Shown: positions 34,246 to 43,811 of the stretch, in pieces | Position numbering within the stretch: position 1 is the stretch's first letter | Layout of the letters: each line of letters starts with the position of its first letter | Assembly (NCBI GenBank): GCA_003833135.1 | Contig: QZLH01000465.1 | Span: 1-43,811, forward strand | DNA length: 43,811 nt | DNA from: Oehlia diaphana | Taxonomy: Eukaryota; Glomeromycota; Glomeromycetes; Glomerales; Glomeraceae | Direction: 5' to 3' | Position numbers and translations under genes: made by a program | The notes under the pieces: model-generated | Databases searched by the model: none | Seen by the model: the letters and a program-made list of their open reading frames with translations, nothing else | What the model was told of the DNA's origin: nothing

Positions 34246-34909
34246 TAGACCCAGTTTCAACAGTTTCAAGATGCTAAATGCGTCAAATATCTCTCGTTAT
34301 AACGAATCAGCCAATTAAGTTTTTTAAATTCTTCGCTAACTTCAAGATAGTCAGAGGTTTAGCATATTTCCAACAACAATTCATTGTTTCTATTCACACC
34401 TCAGTGATATTAGTTATTGACATTGTAATGGACGCTATAATCTTATAGCGAATTTGAGGTGAAAATCGGAGGGTTCGTCGTATAGAGGGGTTACGGTAGT
34501 ATCGAGGGCCGACAGTAACTCGCATCAGTACCTACAGGAATTCCTAAACCAAGTAATTGATAACCATGTGTAAAACATCCGTTGTTACCTTCACAATTAA
34601 AAGGTTCGATCATTCTGTAAGTCTGTAAGACTGTAAGTGCACTAATCACGTGCTGCATTCACAAAAATTTGTCAACCTGCGTAATTATTTAGGTGGGAAG
34701 ACCGGTTTCTAGATGAATTGCACGAAAACGATTTATCACTTGACATTTTAAATAACATATGCTTACAATAAAACAAACGTATATATAAAAAATACTTTTA
34801 AAAACAAAAATTAACAAGAAGAAGCTGTAAACCTTCCTATGTAGAAAAAAGGCGGTCGCTATATTATAGAATTTAAAAATATAAAATAGATGCATATTTT
34901 ATGAGAAAC

Positions 34910-34911
<2 letters not shown>

Positions 34912-34973
<62 letters not shown>
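34912..34973. repeat. 62 bp poly-T run
   Basis: An uninterrupted run of 62 T, the longest homopolymer in the window. It lies about 170 bp beyond the 3' end of the VSD-VWA gene, which is on the minus strand, so it reads as poly-A in that gene's sense. It could be the tail of an old retrocopy or simple slippage. The bases up to 35,143 show no gene. Confidence 0.9.
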
Positions 34974-34974
<1 letters not shown>

Positions 34975-35143
34975 GTTTCTGGTTTTTTTTATTATACAAA
35001 ATATGTTAATGTTCGAAATTATTATGCTTGAATTTTTTGTTGCTTAAATTAAGCTTTTTTTTTTAAAAAAAAAGAAAAATGAAATATACGTCCAAAGAAT
35101 TAAACTACATATATATTTTTGATAATTTAATTAAAATATTCCA

Positions 35144-36601
35144 TCAAAATCCATTCAAAACCTGGAATATCCACCATCGATATTCTTTTTTATGATCACG
35201 TAAATTGGATGCTATACTAGTAAATAGGTTGGTCAATACAACTTCGTCCATAACCTTTGTAAACGAACAAGTCACGGGACCAGGGGGAGTATACTTTTTC
35301 GCAATATCAACCATCCTTCCTAATGAATCACTTCCAAAATCTAGACCGAAAAGGACAGTATGTAGATATATTGGTGAACTAAAAATAATAAAAAAAAAAA
35401 ATTTTTTTTTTTGATCAATGAATTATAATTCATTATCTTTAGATGAAAAAAAATAATAAAATTATGAAAAATTATATATACTTCTTTTTGGCATTGCGTT
35501 TACAAATTGAATCCAAATCATATTCAGGAACATCTGCTTCTCCATCTGAGAGGAATACTATAATATTTGTCCTATTCAAATATTAAAAGTTAAAAAAAAA
35601 AATCGAATGATAAAATTTTGTTAAATTTCATTGAAATACAAAAAAAAAAAATTAATTTACTTTGTGGCATCAAAATATTTGTTAATAAGTTGGTCTGCTT
35701 TTTCAATAGCAACTCCAAAATCAGTTCCACCTCTATTTTCATATTGAAGCATTTTATTAAAGAGTAAATCAGCATTAATTCTTTCATTCTCAAAGATTAC
35801 AACTGCTTCATCATCAAAAAGAACAAGTGATATCGTATCACGATCAATACGATCAGTAATTAAAGGCGTCCTTGAGGATGATTTATAACGTGTTTGCAAT
35901 CTAGTATCCATGAAAGAATAAACAGCATCGTATACAGCACCAAGACGATTATCATGAGATTTTTGTAATTTTGCATAATTACGAGACTTTTCTGATGGAG
36001 TAATATCATTACCTAATAATAATCAAAATTTAAATTTTAATATTTAATATAATTTCGATAATTATTGAAATAGATTATTCTTACTATTCATTGAACCACT
36101 TCGATCCATAACTAGTATAATATGAAAAGCTGGATATTTATACTCAATAACTTTAACATGTGCTGTAAGTAAACGCCAAAATCGTAATGATAATAACCCT
36201 ATTTCAATCAATTCTGTCTCCTTAATTTTTAAGAAAAGTGAAACACCTAATGTTGATAAGACCAAAATCGCGTCAAAACCATGTAGTAAACCATATTTTC
36301 CTCTGCAGAAATATTTTGGACCAAATACTATTGATCTTAATAATACATCAATTGCAAATATTATATTTATCACTAATGAAATTTTAAATAAGAGTTCAAT
36401 TAAGAAATCATCCAATTTGATCATAATTATGACCGTTAATGCAACGATATTGATAGTTGTCAAAAATAGGCCCCAATACATGAAACGCTTTGCTTCGAGG
36501 AATTCTGCAAAAGCGGTGTAAGGTGATTTTTTTGAATTTTGTTCAGGTTTATTTGAATCATCGTAACTTGGAAACTCGGTAATGATGGCTCCGTAGCTCA
36601 T
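35144..36601 (-). CDS. Voltage-sensor-like membrane domain fused to a von Willebrand factor A domain
   Basis: Four exons (36601-36085, 36012-35661, 35571-35482, 35378-35144) give 397 residues. Residues about 39-145 form four hydrophobic segments like S1-S4 of a voltage-sensor domain: S1 41-61, S2 68-93 (D85, R89), S3 104-124 (D110 in HGFDAILVL), S4 131-146 with R140 and R143 (LSLRFWRLL). Residues 158 to about 385 are a VWA domain with a complete metal site: DRSGS (166-170), T269 in GGTDFG, D299 in FLSDGE. No pore helices follow S4. S1 lacks the selectivity Asp of Hv1 proton channels. The VWA part follows S4 after only about 12 residues and is probably cytoplasmic. Intron 1 cuts just after the MIDAS loop. 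A role in membrane sensing or metal-dependent binding is inference only. Domain recognition is strong for VWA and moderate for the voltage sensor. Confidence 0.75.
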
Positions 36602-38130
36602 TTTATTGTTTTTTTTTTTTTAAAAAAAAACAAAAGAAGAGAAAAAAAATATAAATAAATTAGAAATATTGAAGTTTGTGAATTTATAGATTTTAACTTT
36701 CTTATAATTACCATTTATGGATAGTCAATAAAAGCGAAATATGCACTACCCGTTATGTTAATTTTAATTTTTGTGGGACATAACGAATAAGGGAATCACA
36801 ATGAAAAACTTATGCAAAGAAACGAACGCCGTATCAAAAAAAGAAACTTGACCGTAGAATCCCTCCTTAAATCGGGTCTATTAAAAAAGGAAAATATCAA
36901 TTCTAATTTTTTATCGTGGTTTAAAGTTGTGATATACTTTAATCTATATCTTGAAAAAAAAAAAAAAATACTAATGAAAAAAGAATTAAAATCGTTAGAA
37001 ATTCATGGAAATTGAAGTAATTTAAAAATTTTAATAATATTTATAATATTTGAATTTGATACCAATCGGAGCTGAAGTAATAATTAAGGTTTTGTAATTT
37101 GTTTTACCCCGAGAACAGTAACTATGACTAAAGGTTCGGTTACTTCCCAAAGTAAGATAAATTATATCTTCAAATCCAAACTAATTTGCAACTAACCCAG
37201 TCGGGTTTAGGTCAAAAATACAATCGTAATAATTTATTATTCTATTAGCTATTGTTATTTAGAAGAATAGTAAAGTTGAACTTAGGAAATTGATTATTTT
37301 CTTAAAAAGGTGGTAGTAATTACAAATCATAAAGCATTCATTTGATCCACATTTTCATTGTAGTAATAAAGGATAATTAATGTACATTTTAAACTAAATT
37401 GATCGAGTTCGGACCATCTTTTTTTTTTCAGATAGCTACTCTGATTGGCTAAAAAAAAACGAATATTTCTAATCGGTTGCCCTTCGAAACTATAATTCGG
37501 TTTCGAAATTTTTAAACTAGTTCGAAACTATTGAATGGAACCAATTTTTGAGGTCCAAAGCATCCAGGGAGGTATCTACAATTAAATTATGGAAGGTAAG
37601 TGTTAAGATTTTTGAGTTAGAAACGTTAGAGAGGTACCTACAATTAAAAAAAAAAAACGAAAGGAACGTTTGTAAGAAATTCACGTCTAGACCATCCTGG
37701 GAGGTACCTATAATAAAAGTTAGTTAAGTTATACTAACGTTTCCTAAACTCCTGGACACTTCAATCCCATGCCTAATAAATAATATCATTTTTTTAAAAG
37801 TATTTTTTTTTTTTATTTTTAAATATAAAAGAGTTTTAATATATTAAATATATAATATTAACTCATAAAGACTTTTATAAAATCTTTTAATACATTTAAC
37901 ATTTACTTTAAATATATTAACGAAAATACTTCCATCATGATTATTTTTTTTCATTAATTAAATCCCTTTCATCAATAAATAACCAAGTAAGATCTGATTC
38001 ATAATAAAAAATCACGAATGAATTATTATGTATATACTGTATAAACTATATTAATTATATATTATTATTTCAAAAAAAAAAAAAAAATATTTCACATATT
38101 TTTAAATAATTTATTTCAAGAAAATATTAC
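36602..38130. other. Gene-free AT-rich stretch with a short repeat cluster
   Basis: Contains the promoter side of the VSD-VWA gene near 36,602. At 37,560-37,740 three copies of an AGGTA(C/T)CTA(C/T)AATTAAA-like word occur about 75-80 bp apart, each with a GGAACGTT/AACGTTTCC word. These resemble the palindrome cluster at 630-960. The open frame at 36,812-37,015 is Lys/Arg-rich without motif and is not called. Confidence 0.5.
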
Positions 38131-38376
38131 CTTGAAATTCCAAATATATTTATTAAATTCGAGTTCATCTCTAATGACAACATTAATGATATTATTGAAT
38201 CTTCTACATGTCTTTCGTAACATTACAAGTTCACCGACACTATTAAAAAAAATGATCATATTATCACGTGAATTTGGCTCTACATTCCAAAAATTTATAA
38301 ATTTTTACCCATTCTTCTCACGAAATTCTTTAAAAATTAACATTAAAATCTCAGTCGGTAATCCTAAAGGATTAAA
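38131..38376 (-). pseudogene. F-box-like gene remnant
   Basis: One minus-strand frame of 82 codons reads FNPLGLPTEILMLIFKEF, then a TAA (38,305-38,307), then IIFFNSVGELVMLRKTCRRF and NNIINVVIRDELEFNKY. It ends at a good splice donor (AAG/GTAATA at 38,131). The pattern LPTEIL..IF...L..LRKTCRRFNNII is that of an F-box, the SCF-ligase adaptor motif that binds Skp1. The stop and the lack of further exons mark it as a remnant. A very short intron around the stop (about 30 bp) would be needed to rescue it, which is unlikely. Confidence 0.55.
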
Positions 38377-38489
38377 TCTGTTTTTTTTTATTGTTTTTGA
38401 TGATGCTTATCTCTAAATAAAAAGCTTTTAAAAATGATGAATAAAAATGTAAATTATTTTAATGATGAAAACATGGTGATTTAAGTCAG

Positions 38490-38610
38490 AAAAGAACTTG
38501 TGAATTTTGTAGTGAGAATGAATTTTGTAATAGGAATGAATTTTGAATTTCTTAATGGAAAAGAATTTTGTAACGGAAAAAGAATTTCGTAATGAAGGAA
38601 TTTTGTAGCT
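38490..38610. repeat. GAATTTTGTAATG-type tandem repeat
   Basis: About six imperfect units of GAATTTTGTAAYRGRAAW, period about 19-22 bp. Simple minisatellite-like DNA downstream of nothing recognisable. Confidence 0.7.
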
Positions 38611-41185
38611 AAATAAAAAATTGAAAAAAAAAGAATCACATATAAACACTCATATAATTTAAACCATAATGAATGAAATTCATAGAACGAGATATCTTCC
38701 ATCATAGTAAATAATCACTAATATTATATTATCAAATTATACGTCAAGCTGGATTTTTTTTCTTTTTTTCACGAGCAATCTTTTTATTGATATATAAAAT
38801 ATTTTAAAAAAGTATTTCCTAAATATGGATAAATTATTGTTGATCTATAAATAAATTAGTTTTTACTCTGAAAAAAAACAGTTTTTAAAAGAATTTATCA
38901 TTTTTAAATACTTTACAATATGTTCTATTAGATTTGTTGAATCACCATGATAAAAAAATAATATTTTCCAAAATTATTTATTACTTCGAATTATTCTTAG
39001 AATTTTTATTATTTACAGTATATGCAAATATTTACATCGTTACATGTGCTTTTCAAATAATTATGTTTAAGGAAGATATTTTTATATATATATTTTTTTT
39101 TTACAGTTTAATATCGATCTTAAAAAAAATCGACATTAAATAAATAATCAAAAGAAAAAAAAACATAAACTAAGCAACAACTCGTCATTCTAAAAACATA
39201 AATTTTGTTTGCTTTTGTTATCATTTTATACATAAAAATTTTAGCATTTTAAAAACCGGAAATATTCTTAAAACTGCAAAGTTTCGTAATGTTTCGTTAA
39301 AAAAACTTGTTATTTAGTTATTATTTATCTTATTTATCGGTAAATAGTAGATCGATCATCAAATAAGACTTTTTTTTAATTCTAGATTTAATAATGATAA
39401 AATTCAACCTAAATAAATAAATACGGTATGGTATATTCCAGTAATTTCATTTATAGAAAAAGCTCATGCTAAAATTAAAAAATTATCGTATAGAAACTTC
39501 GATAAAAAATCTGCGTCACGTGAGATACTATTATCCAATAATATGATATCGGACATAATTTCGGTTTAGCATTTCGGATCAACCGCGGACAGTTTTTTAC
39601 TCAGAGTTCTGATTACAACGAAAGTTCAGAAACAATGAACCTTTTTTTTTTTGTATTTCAAATAAAATTTGTGAAAAAATTTCACAAAATTTATTAATAT
39701 TTTAATTAATTTACATAATTTATTTTTTCTGCCTACATATTTATCAAAAGATGCAACACAACTCCACAAGGTCGTACATAATAAATAAAAAATTTGTTTT
39801 TTTCAAAACAAATCACAGAATTTTTTAATTTTTATTTTTGTCACAAACAGTTTATTAGAAGGAATATGAGGAATATGCGTGATTTTTAATTGACTTAAAA
39901 GAACATCCAATAAATCAATAAATCAATATTAATTATTATTGATCCCCACATTATTTCTAATATTTCTAATGAATTTCATTTCCGACAAGACGGCAATTAA
40001 TACATACCGTAAATTGTGTTAACCAAGTTTATATTTTGAATAATTAATTCGTTTTTGTAATAAATAATATTTATAATACATTTGTAATTCTAATTCGCAC
40101 TCGTGTACAAAGTAACAAACTCGAGTTAAAAACCAGATTATATCACGTGTCCAACATTTGACCAGCATTATGCTTCTTCCGGTCCGGGCAAAATTACGAA
40201 TGAATTCTATACTCAACTGCGGTGGTACGTGTCAAAAAAATACTTTTACTCGCTCCGACTCGAGTATTCGTTCCGACTAGAGCACTTTTACTTTGTATTT
40301 GTATAATTATAGTGAATAATTGCAATATTTACAGCATTAATGATTATATATTAAAAGAGTATATTTTATGATTTTGATTATCATTACTGTAAAAACCTAG
40401 CAGCTAGCGGTAATTTGATTGTCAATAATTTGATTGTCAGATTATCGATCGTTATAAAAATGAATTTGATTTTCGGGGGGTCTTCCATTCAAGTGTACTA
40501 AAAAACTTTCTCCTTTTTTAAACACTTTTTTTAAATAAACATTTGATTAACCTTACGAGAGATCACTTTAAAATATATATATATATATTTTTTTTTAAAA
40601 AAAAAAAAACCGTTTGTGTGATCAAATTTTACAACAATTTCAAAATTTTATAGTTTGTACCATTTTTCAAATACGGTACAGTACAATCGATCCTAAATAT
40701 AACGAATCCGAATTTTTCTCTTAAATGCGTCAAGTTATTCATATAAAGAATTAGACAATTTAAATTTTTTTAAATTCTTCGTTATAATCTTTTAAATGAA
40801 ACCGGAGTGAGGGTTGGGTCGACTCCTCGACTGTAATATAAAATATATATTTTTTTTTTTTTTGAAATTCATTTATATTATTTAAAATACTATAATTCTT
40901 CTATAATTCTTAAAAAGATCTACTATCGATAAAACTGGTGAATGGTGAATATATTATATGCATAACAAATCAACAATTTCACCTTTTTTTTTTATTTAAC
41001 AAACATTATTAATTAATTGATTAAAGAATATTATTTCGAGATAATTAATGTTTCAAAGATAAGAAGAAATAAATTAAGTAAATTAAAATAGGACAATCCC
41101 TCCAATGAAATTAGAGATTTTAATTTTAGTAACATATCATATTAGCCTATCATCAAACGAATTGGAAAGCATCGTCATATGAACG
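38611..41185. other. Gene-free AT-rich stretch
   Basis: No coding frame with protein-like content was seen on either strand. The only local GC-rich island is 40,090-40,290. It holds ACTCGAGT, TCACGTGTCC, GGTACGTGTC and CGACTCGAGT words, similar to those in the MITE arms, and may be a truncated relative of that element. An (AT)n tract lies near 40,577. Confidence 0.5.
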
Positions 41186-41189
41186 ATAA

Positions 41190-41500
41190 GTAAACGGTAA
41201 GCATATAAAGTATACTAAGTATATACTAAGTATAAAGCATAGGCATAATACATAAACTTCACCATAAGTAATTATATAGTTCATCGTAAGTATAAAGCAG
41301 TAAGTATAAAGCATAGGCATAATACATAGGTATCATTAAGACCATCATAAGTATAACAAATAGGCATCATCATCATAGACATAATACATAAAGTGATATA
41401 GGCACCACGCATCATTCGCATTAAAGTATAGACATAATACATAGGCACCATAGACATAACAAATAGGCATCATCATACGAATAAACATAACACATAGTAC
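41190..41500. repeat. Degenerate minisatellite of ATAGGCATAATACAT units
   Basis: Variants of GCATAGGCATAATACATA, TAGACATAATACATAGGCACC and AAATAGGCATCATCATA follow each other for about 300 bp, mixed with AAGTATA words. Unit length is about 15-35 bp and irregular. It does not encode a stop-free frame of note. Confidence 0.75.
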
Positions 41501-42296
41501 ATATAATTTGTTATCCACAAAAGTTTAAGATCAAACATAATTTGATATTTTGATTGGTTATCACTCATATTATTGCATGAACGATCACGTCAAAAACTGC
41601 AAAAACTTATAATGGATAATTTAAACCAACTAATAATCTATCGTTAATTAGATTATCATCTAAATTTAATTAATTCAATTCAAGGTTTATAAAACGTAAA
41701 ATGGTATAATTGTATGTAACAAGTAAAAAATTTATTACCCAATTATATATTTCGCTATTATGAATATACTAAAATATACTAAATATACTAAATCATTATT
41801 CGTACTAAATGTGATATAATCGATACTAAAAACGATACAATCAATCTATTTTGAAGATGTTTCCCATCTAAATAATACATTTTTAATCATCTCGATACAT
41901 TTAATTATATTATTCTTTCCCCTTACCTTTTAATTAATTACAAATAGTAACACCAGGGGGATAATTACTAGATTTGGCTTTTTCTAATAAGTTCAGGGGT
42001 ACTTTATGCACTTTATGCAAGGTAAGATTTGTTTACCATAAAGTACACCGATTTTTTGGGAATTTTGGGAATTTTTTAAAAATGGACTAAATGTTCTATT
42101 AAAAGATCTTTTTCCGATTAGTCAATAATTTTAAAAAAGATAAAGTTCAAGATTTAATATGTTTACATAAATAAGGACCTTATAAAAGTCGGTAAAAACT
42201 TTTCAATGAATTGGAATTAATTTGAATAATTTCGGGAAATAATTTTTTTGAACAATTTTAGAATAGATTAAAAAAAGAATTTGACAATTCGAAGAA

Positions 42297-42382
42297 TTTT
42301 TTTTTTTTTTTTTTTTTTTTTTTGGACAATTAAAAGGATTAACAACAAATAAACAATAATAATAAAGAACGTAAATAATAGG

Positions 42383-42413
<31 letters not shown>
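42297..42413. repeat. Facing poly-T and poly-A runs
   Basis: A 27 bp T run (42,297-42,323) and a 31 bp A run (42,383-42,413) face each other across about 60 bp. Together they could fold into a hairpin. The flanking stretch 41,501-42,296 shows nothing else. Confidence 0.85.
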
Positions 42414-42416
<3 letters not shown>

Positions 42417-42559
42417 AATAATAAATTAATAAATGAAAAATGTTTCATACACATATTTTCTAAATAATTTTTTCACTTTCTTTCTTCTCATTAATTGATT
42501 TGATTTCATAATAAAGATAAGATGTTTTTTTTTTGTAATTCAATATTCAATATTCAATA

Positions 42560-42715
42560 CAAAGGCATTTTTTTCAAATTTAGAATACACGGCATTTCTC
42601 AAACACGGCATTTTTAAATTTTAAATTCTTACAAATTTAGAATATACGGTATTTAATTCTCAAATTTAGAATACATTTAATTTTCAAATTTAGAAAATAC
42701 ACCGGTATCTATTAT
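42560..42715. repeat. CAAATTTAGAATACACGGCATTT-type imperfect repeats
   Basis: About four units of AAATTTAGAATAYACGGYATTT and shortened forms (CAAACACGGCATTT) lie in tandem with irregular spacing. Confidence 0.65.
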
Positions 42716-42952
42716 AAAATTGTATTAGACTAAAAAAAAAAAAATTTGAAACAATTTAATAATTTTAATTTAAAAAAGTACAGTACATCATTCATATTAT
42801 TTCATATAATTACGTATTTTAATGGTTTAATCAATCTTCACCTTATAGGTTTTTTTGTTTATTCAATTAACAAGAACTCTTTTTTTTTTATATATATATT
42901 ATTTTTTATTTTTATTTTTTATTTTTTTCTTATTTTTTTTTTCTTATGCAAT

Positions 42953-42998
42953 GCACAATTTCGTATTGCACAATTTCGTATTGCACAATTTCGTACAA
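42953..42998. repeat. 15 bp direct repeat, three copies
   Basis: GCACAATTTCGTATT occurs three times head to tail; the last copy differs only at its end (GTACA). A further GTCGTACATTTCTCG follows at once. Confidence 0.85.
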
Positions 42999-43279
42999 AT
43001 GTCGTACATTTCTCGCAGGAAATGTTTTTTTTTTTTTCATTTTTTCATTTTTCTTACAAATTAAAATTAAGGTTCAAAAATAACTAAAAAAAAAAAGGAT
43101 CAAAACAAATATGCGAGCTCATTGTAACATATTTTTAATTGTCCACTGTTAATATGCTTGAATGGTTAAAATAGTAGTATAATAATATAGTAAGTATAAT
43201 AATATTATAATAAAATAGCAAAGATTTAATAGAATGAATATACTATCTTTAAAGAATCCATTTTAAATTAAAAAAAAAA

Positions 43280-43510
43280 ACTAAAAAAAAAAAATAATTT
43301 CCTATTTTAAAAAAAAAATATCTCATTTTAAAAAATATCCCTTTTTTAAATTAAAATAAAACTAAAAAAAAAAAAATGATTCCAAATGACTCTTTTAAAA
43401 TATTCTTTTTAAAAATATTCTTTTAAAAATTGATTGATTCTTTTAAAAAATTGATTGATTCTTTTAAAAAAATAAATATTCTTTTATCAATTCTTTTTAT
43501 TTAAAAAAAA
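43280..43510. repeat. TTCTTTTAAAAAATTGATTGA simple repeats
   Basis: Alternating TTTTAAAAATATTCTT and TTTTAAAAAATTGATTGATTC units, with long A runs. Low-complexity DNA without coding signal; the same character continues to the window end. Confidence 0.65.
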
Positions 43511-43747
43511 AATATCCCTTTTCCTTTTAAAACATATCCTTTCAAAATCATTCCATAAAGAAATTCATTAATCCAAATTAATCGCGTTATTCAATGAAAG
43601 AATGACCATATTGATAATATTAATAAAAAAGAATTCTTTTTTATAAATTAAAAAAAAACCCAACAAAAAAGATGACAACAAATAACAAATAACAATAATA
43701 ATTATGACAATATAAATAATAAAAAAAAGATTAAAAATAATTTTAAC

Positions 43748-43748
<1 letters not shown>

Positions 43749-43787
<39 letters not shown>
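43749..43787. repeat. 39 bp poly-T run near the window end
   Basis: 39 consecutive T, followed by CTTCTTACCCA and a new T run that reaches the last base of the window. Confidence 0.9.
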
Positions 43788-43811
43788 CTTCTTACCCATT
43801 TTTTTTTTTTT

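Noticed and set aside
34600..34660. tRNA-like TTCGATC word with flanking stems
   Set aside because: No anticodon arm or acceptor pairing could be built around it; no tRNA gene is supported in the window.
36812..37015. 67-codon Lys/Arg-rich open frame
   Set aside because: No motif, no splice context and a poly-A run inside; probably chance.
40019..40216. 65-codon open frame on the minus strand
   Set aside because: No recognisable motif; it overlaps a GC-richer patch with MITE-like words.
41190..41500. CRISPR-like array
   Set aside because: Repeat units are variable and irregularly spaced, and the genome is eukaryotic.

Overview
The window looks like nuclear DNA of a fungus, most probably an arbuscular mycorrhizal fungus of the Rhizophagus/Glomeromycotina type. 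It is very AT-rich, with long homopolymer runs. Genes are cut by many 50-100 bp GT...AG introns. Fungal marker genes are present (copper-fist factor, ELO elongase, Igo1 endosulfine, DUF1765 protein). Large parts consist of decayed transposons. The genus is inferred from style, not proven by the sequence.

The left part (1 to about 9,900) is a transposon graveyard. It holds a partial cysteine-rich gene at the left edge, a small hAT-like MITE with an exact target duplication, and a 3.2 kb Mutator-like element (MULE) with about 200 bp inverted repeats and a transposase broken by stops and frameshifts. Next to it lie a hAT transposase pseudogene, several arrays of short degenerate words (TCGACTCGA-type, GACCT-type, GATATC-type, AGCTT-type), and a decayed gene of an unnamed family on the minus strand.

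The middle (9,982-36,601) is gene-dense and apparently functional. It holds eight multi-exon genes: a copper-fist transcription factor (+), TRM6 (-), a DUF1765 protein (-), the TFIIIC TPR subunit TFC4 (-), an ELO fatty-acid elongase (+), an endosulfine Igo1 (-), a large protein resembling little elongation complex subunit 2/NARG2 (-), and a voltage-sensor-like membrane protein fused to a von Willebrand factor A domain (-). All exon junctions were worked out by hand; every listed gene keeps frame from ATG to stop. Three neighbours touch small-RNA biology: TRM6 (tRNA m1A58), TFC4 (Pol III) and the ICE2-like protein (snRNA transcription in animals). Nothing shows that they are co-regulated.

The right part (36,602-43,811) has no convincing intact gene. 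It holds an F-box remnant, minisatellite-like arrays, and long poly-T and poly-A runs. The most unusual items are the voltage-sensor/VWA fusion, an exact 60 bp in-frame tandem duplication inside the ICE2-like gene, and a 27 bp E-box palindrome inside the MULE terminal repeats. No prokaryotic features (CRISPR, operons, Shine-Dalgarno sites) and no convincing tRNA or rRNA genes were seen.
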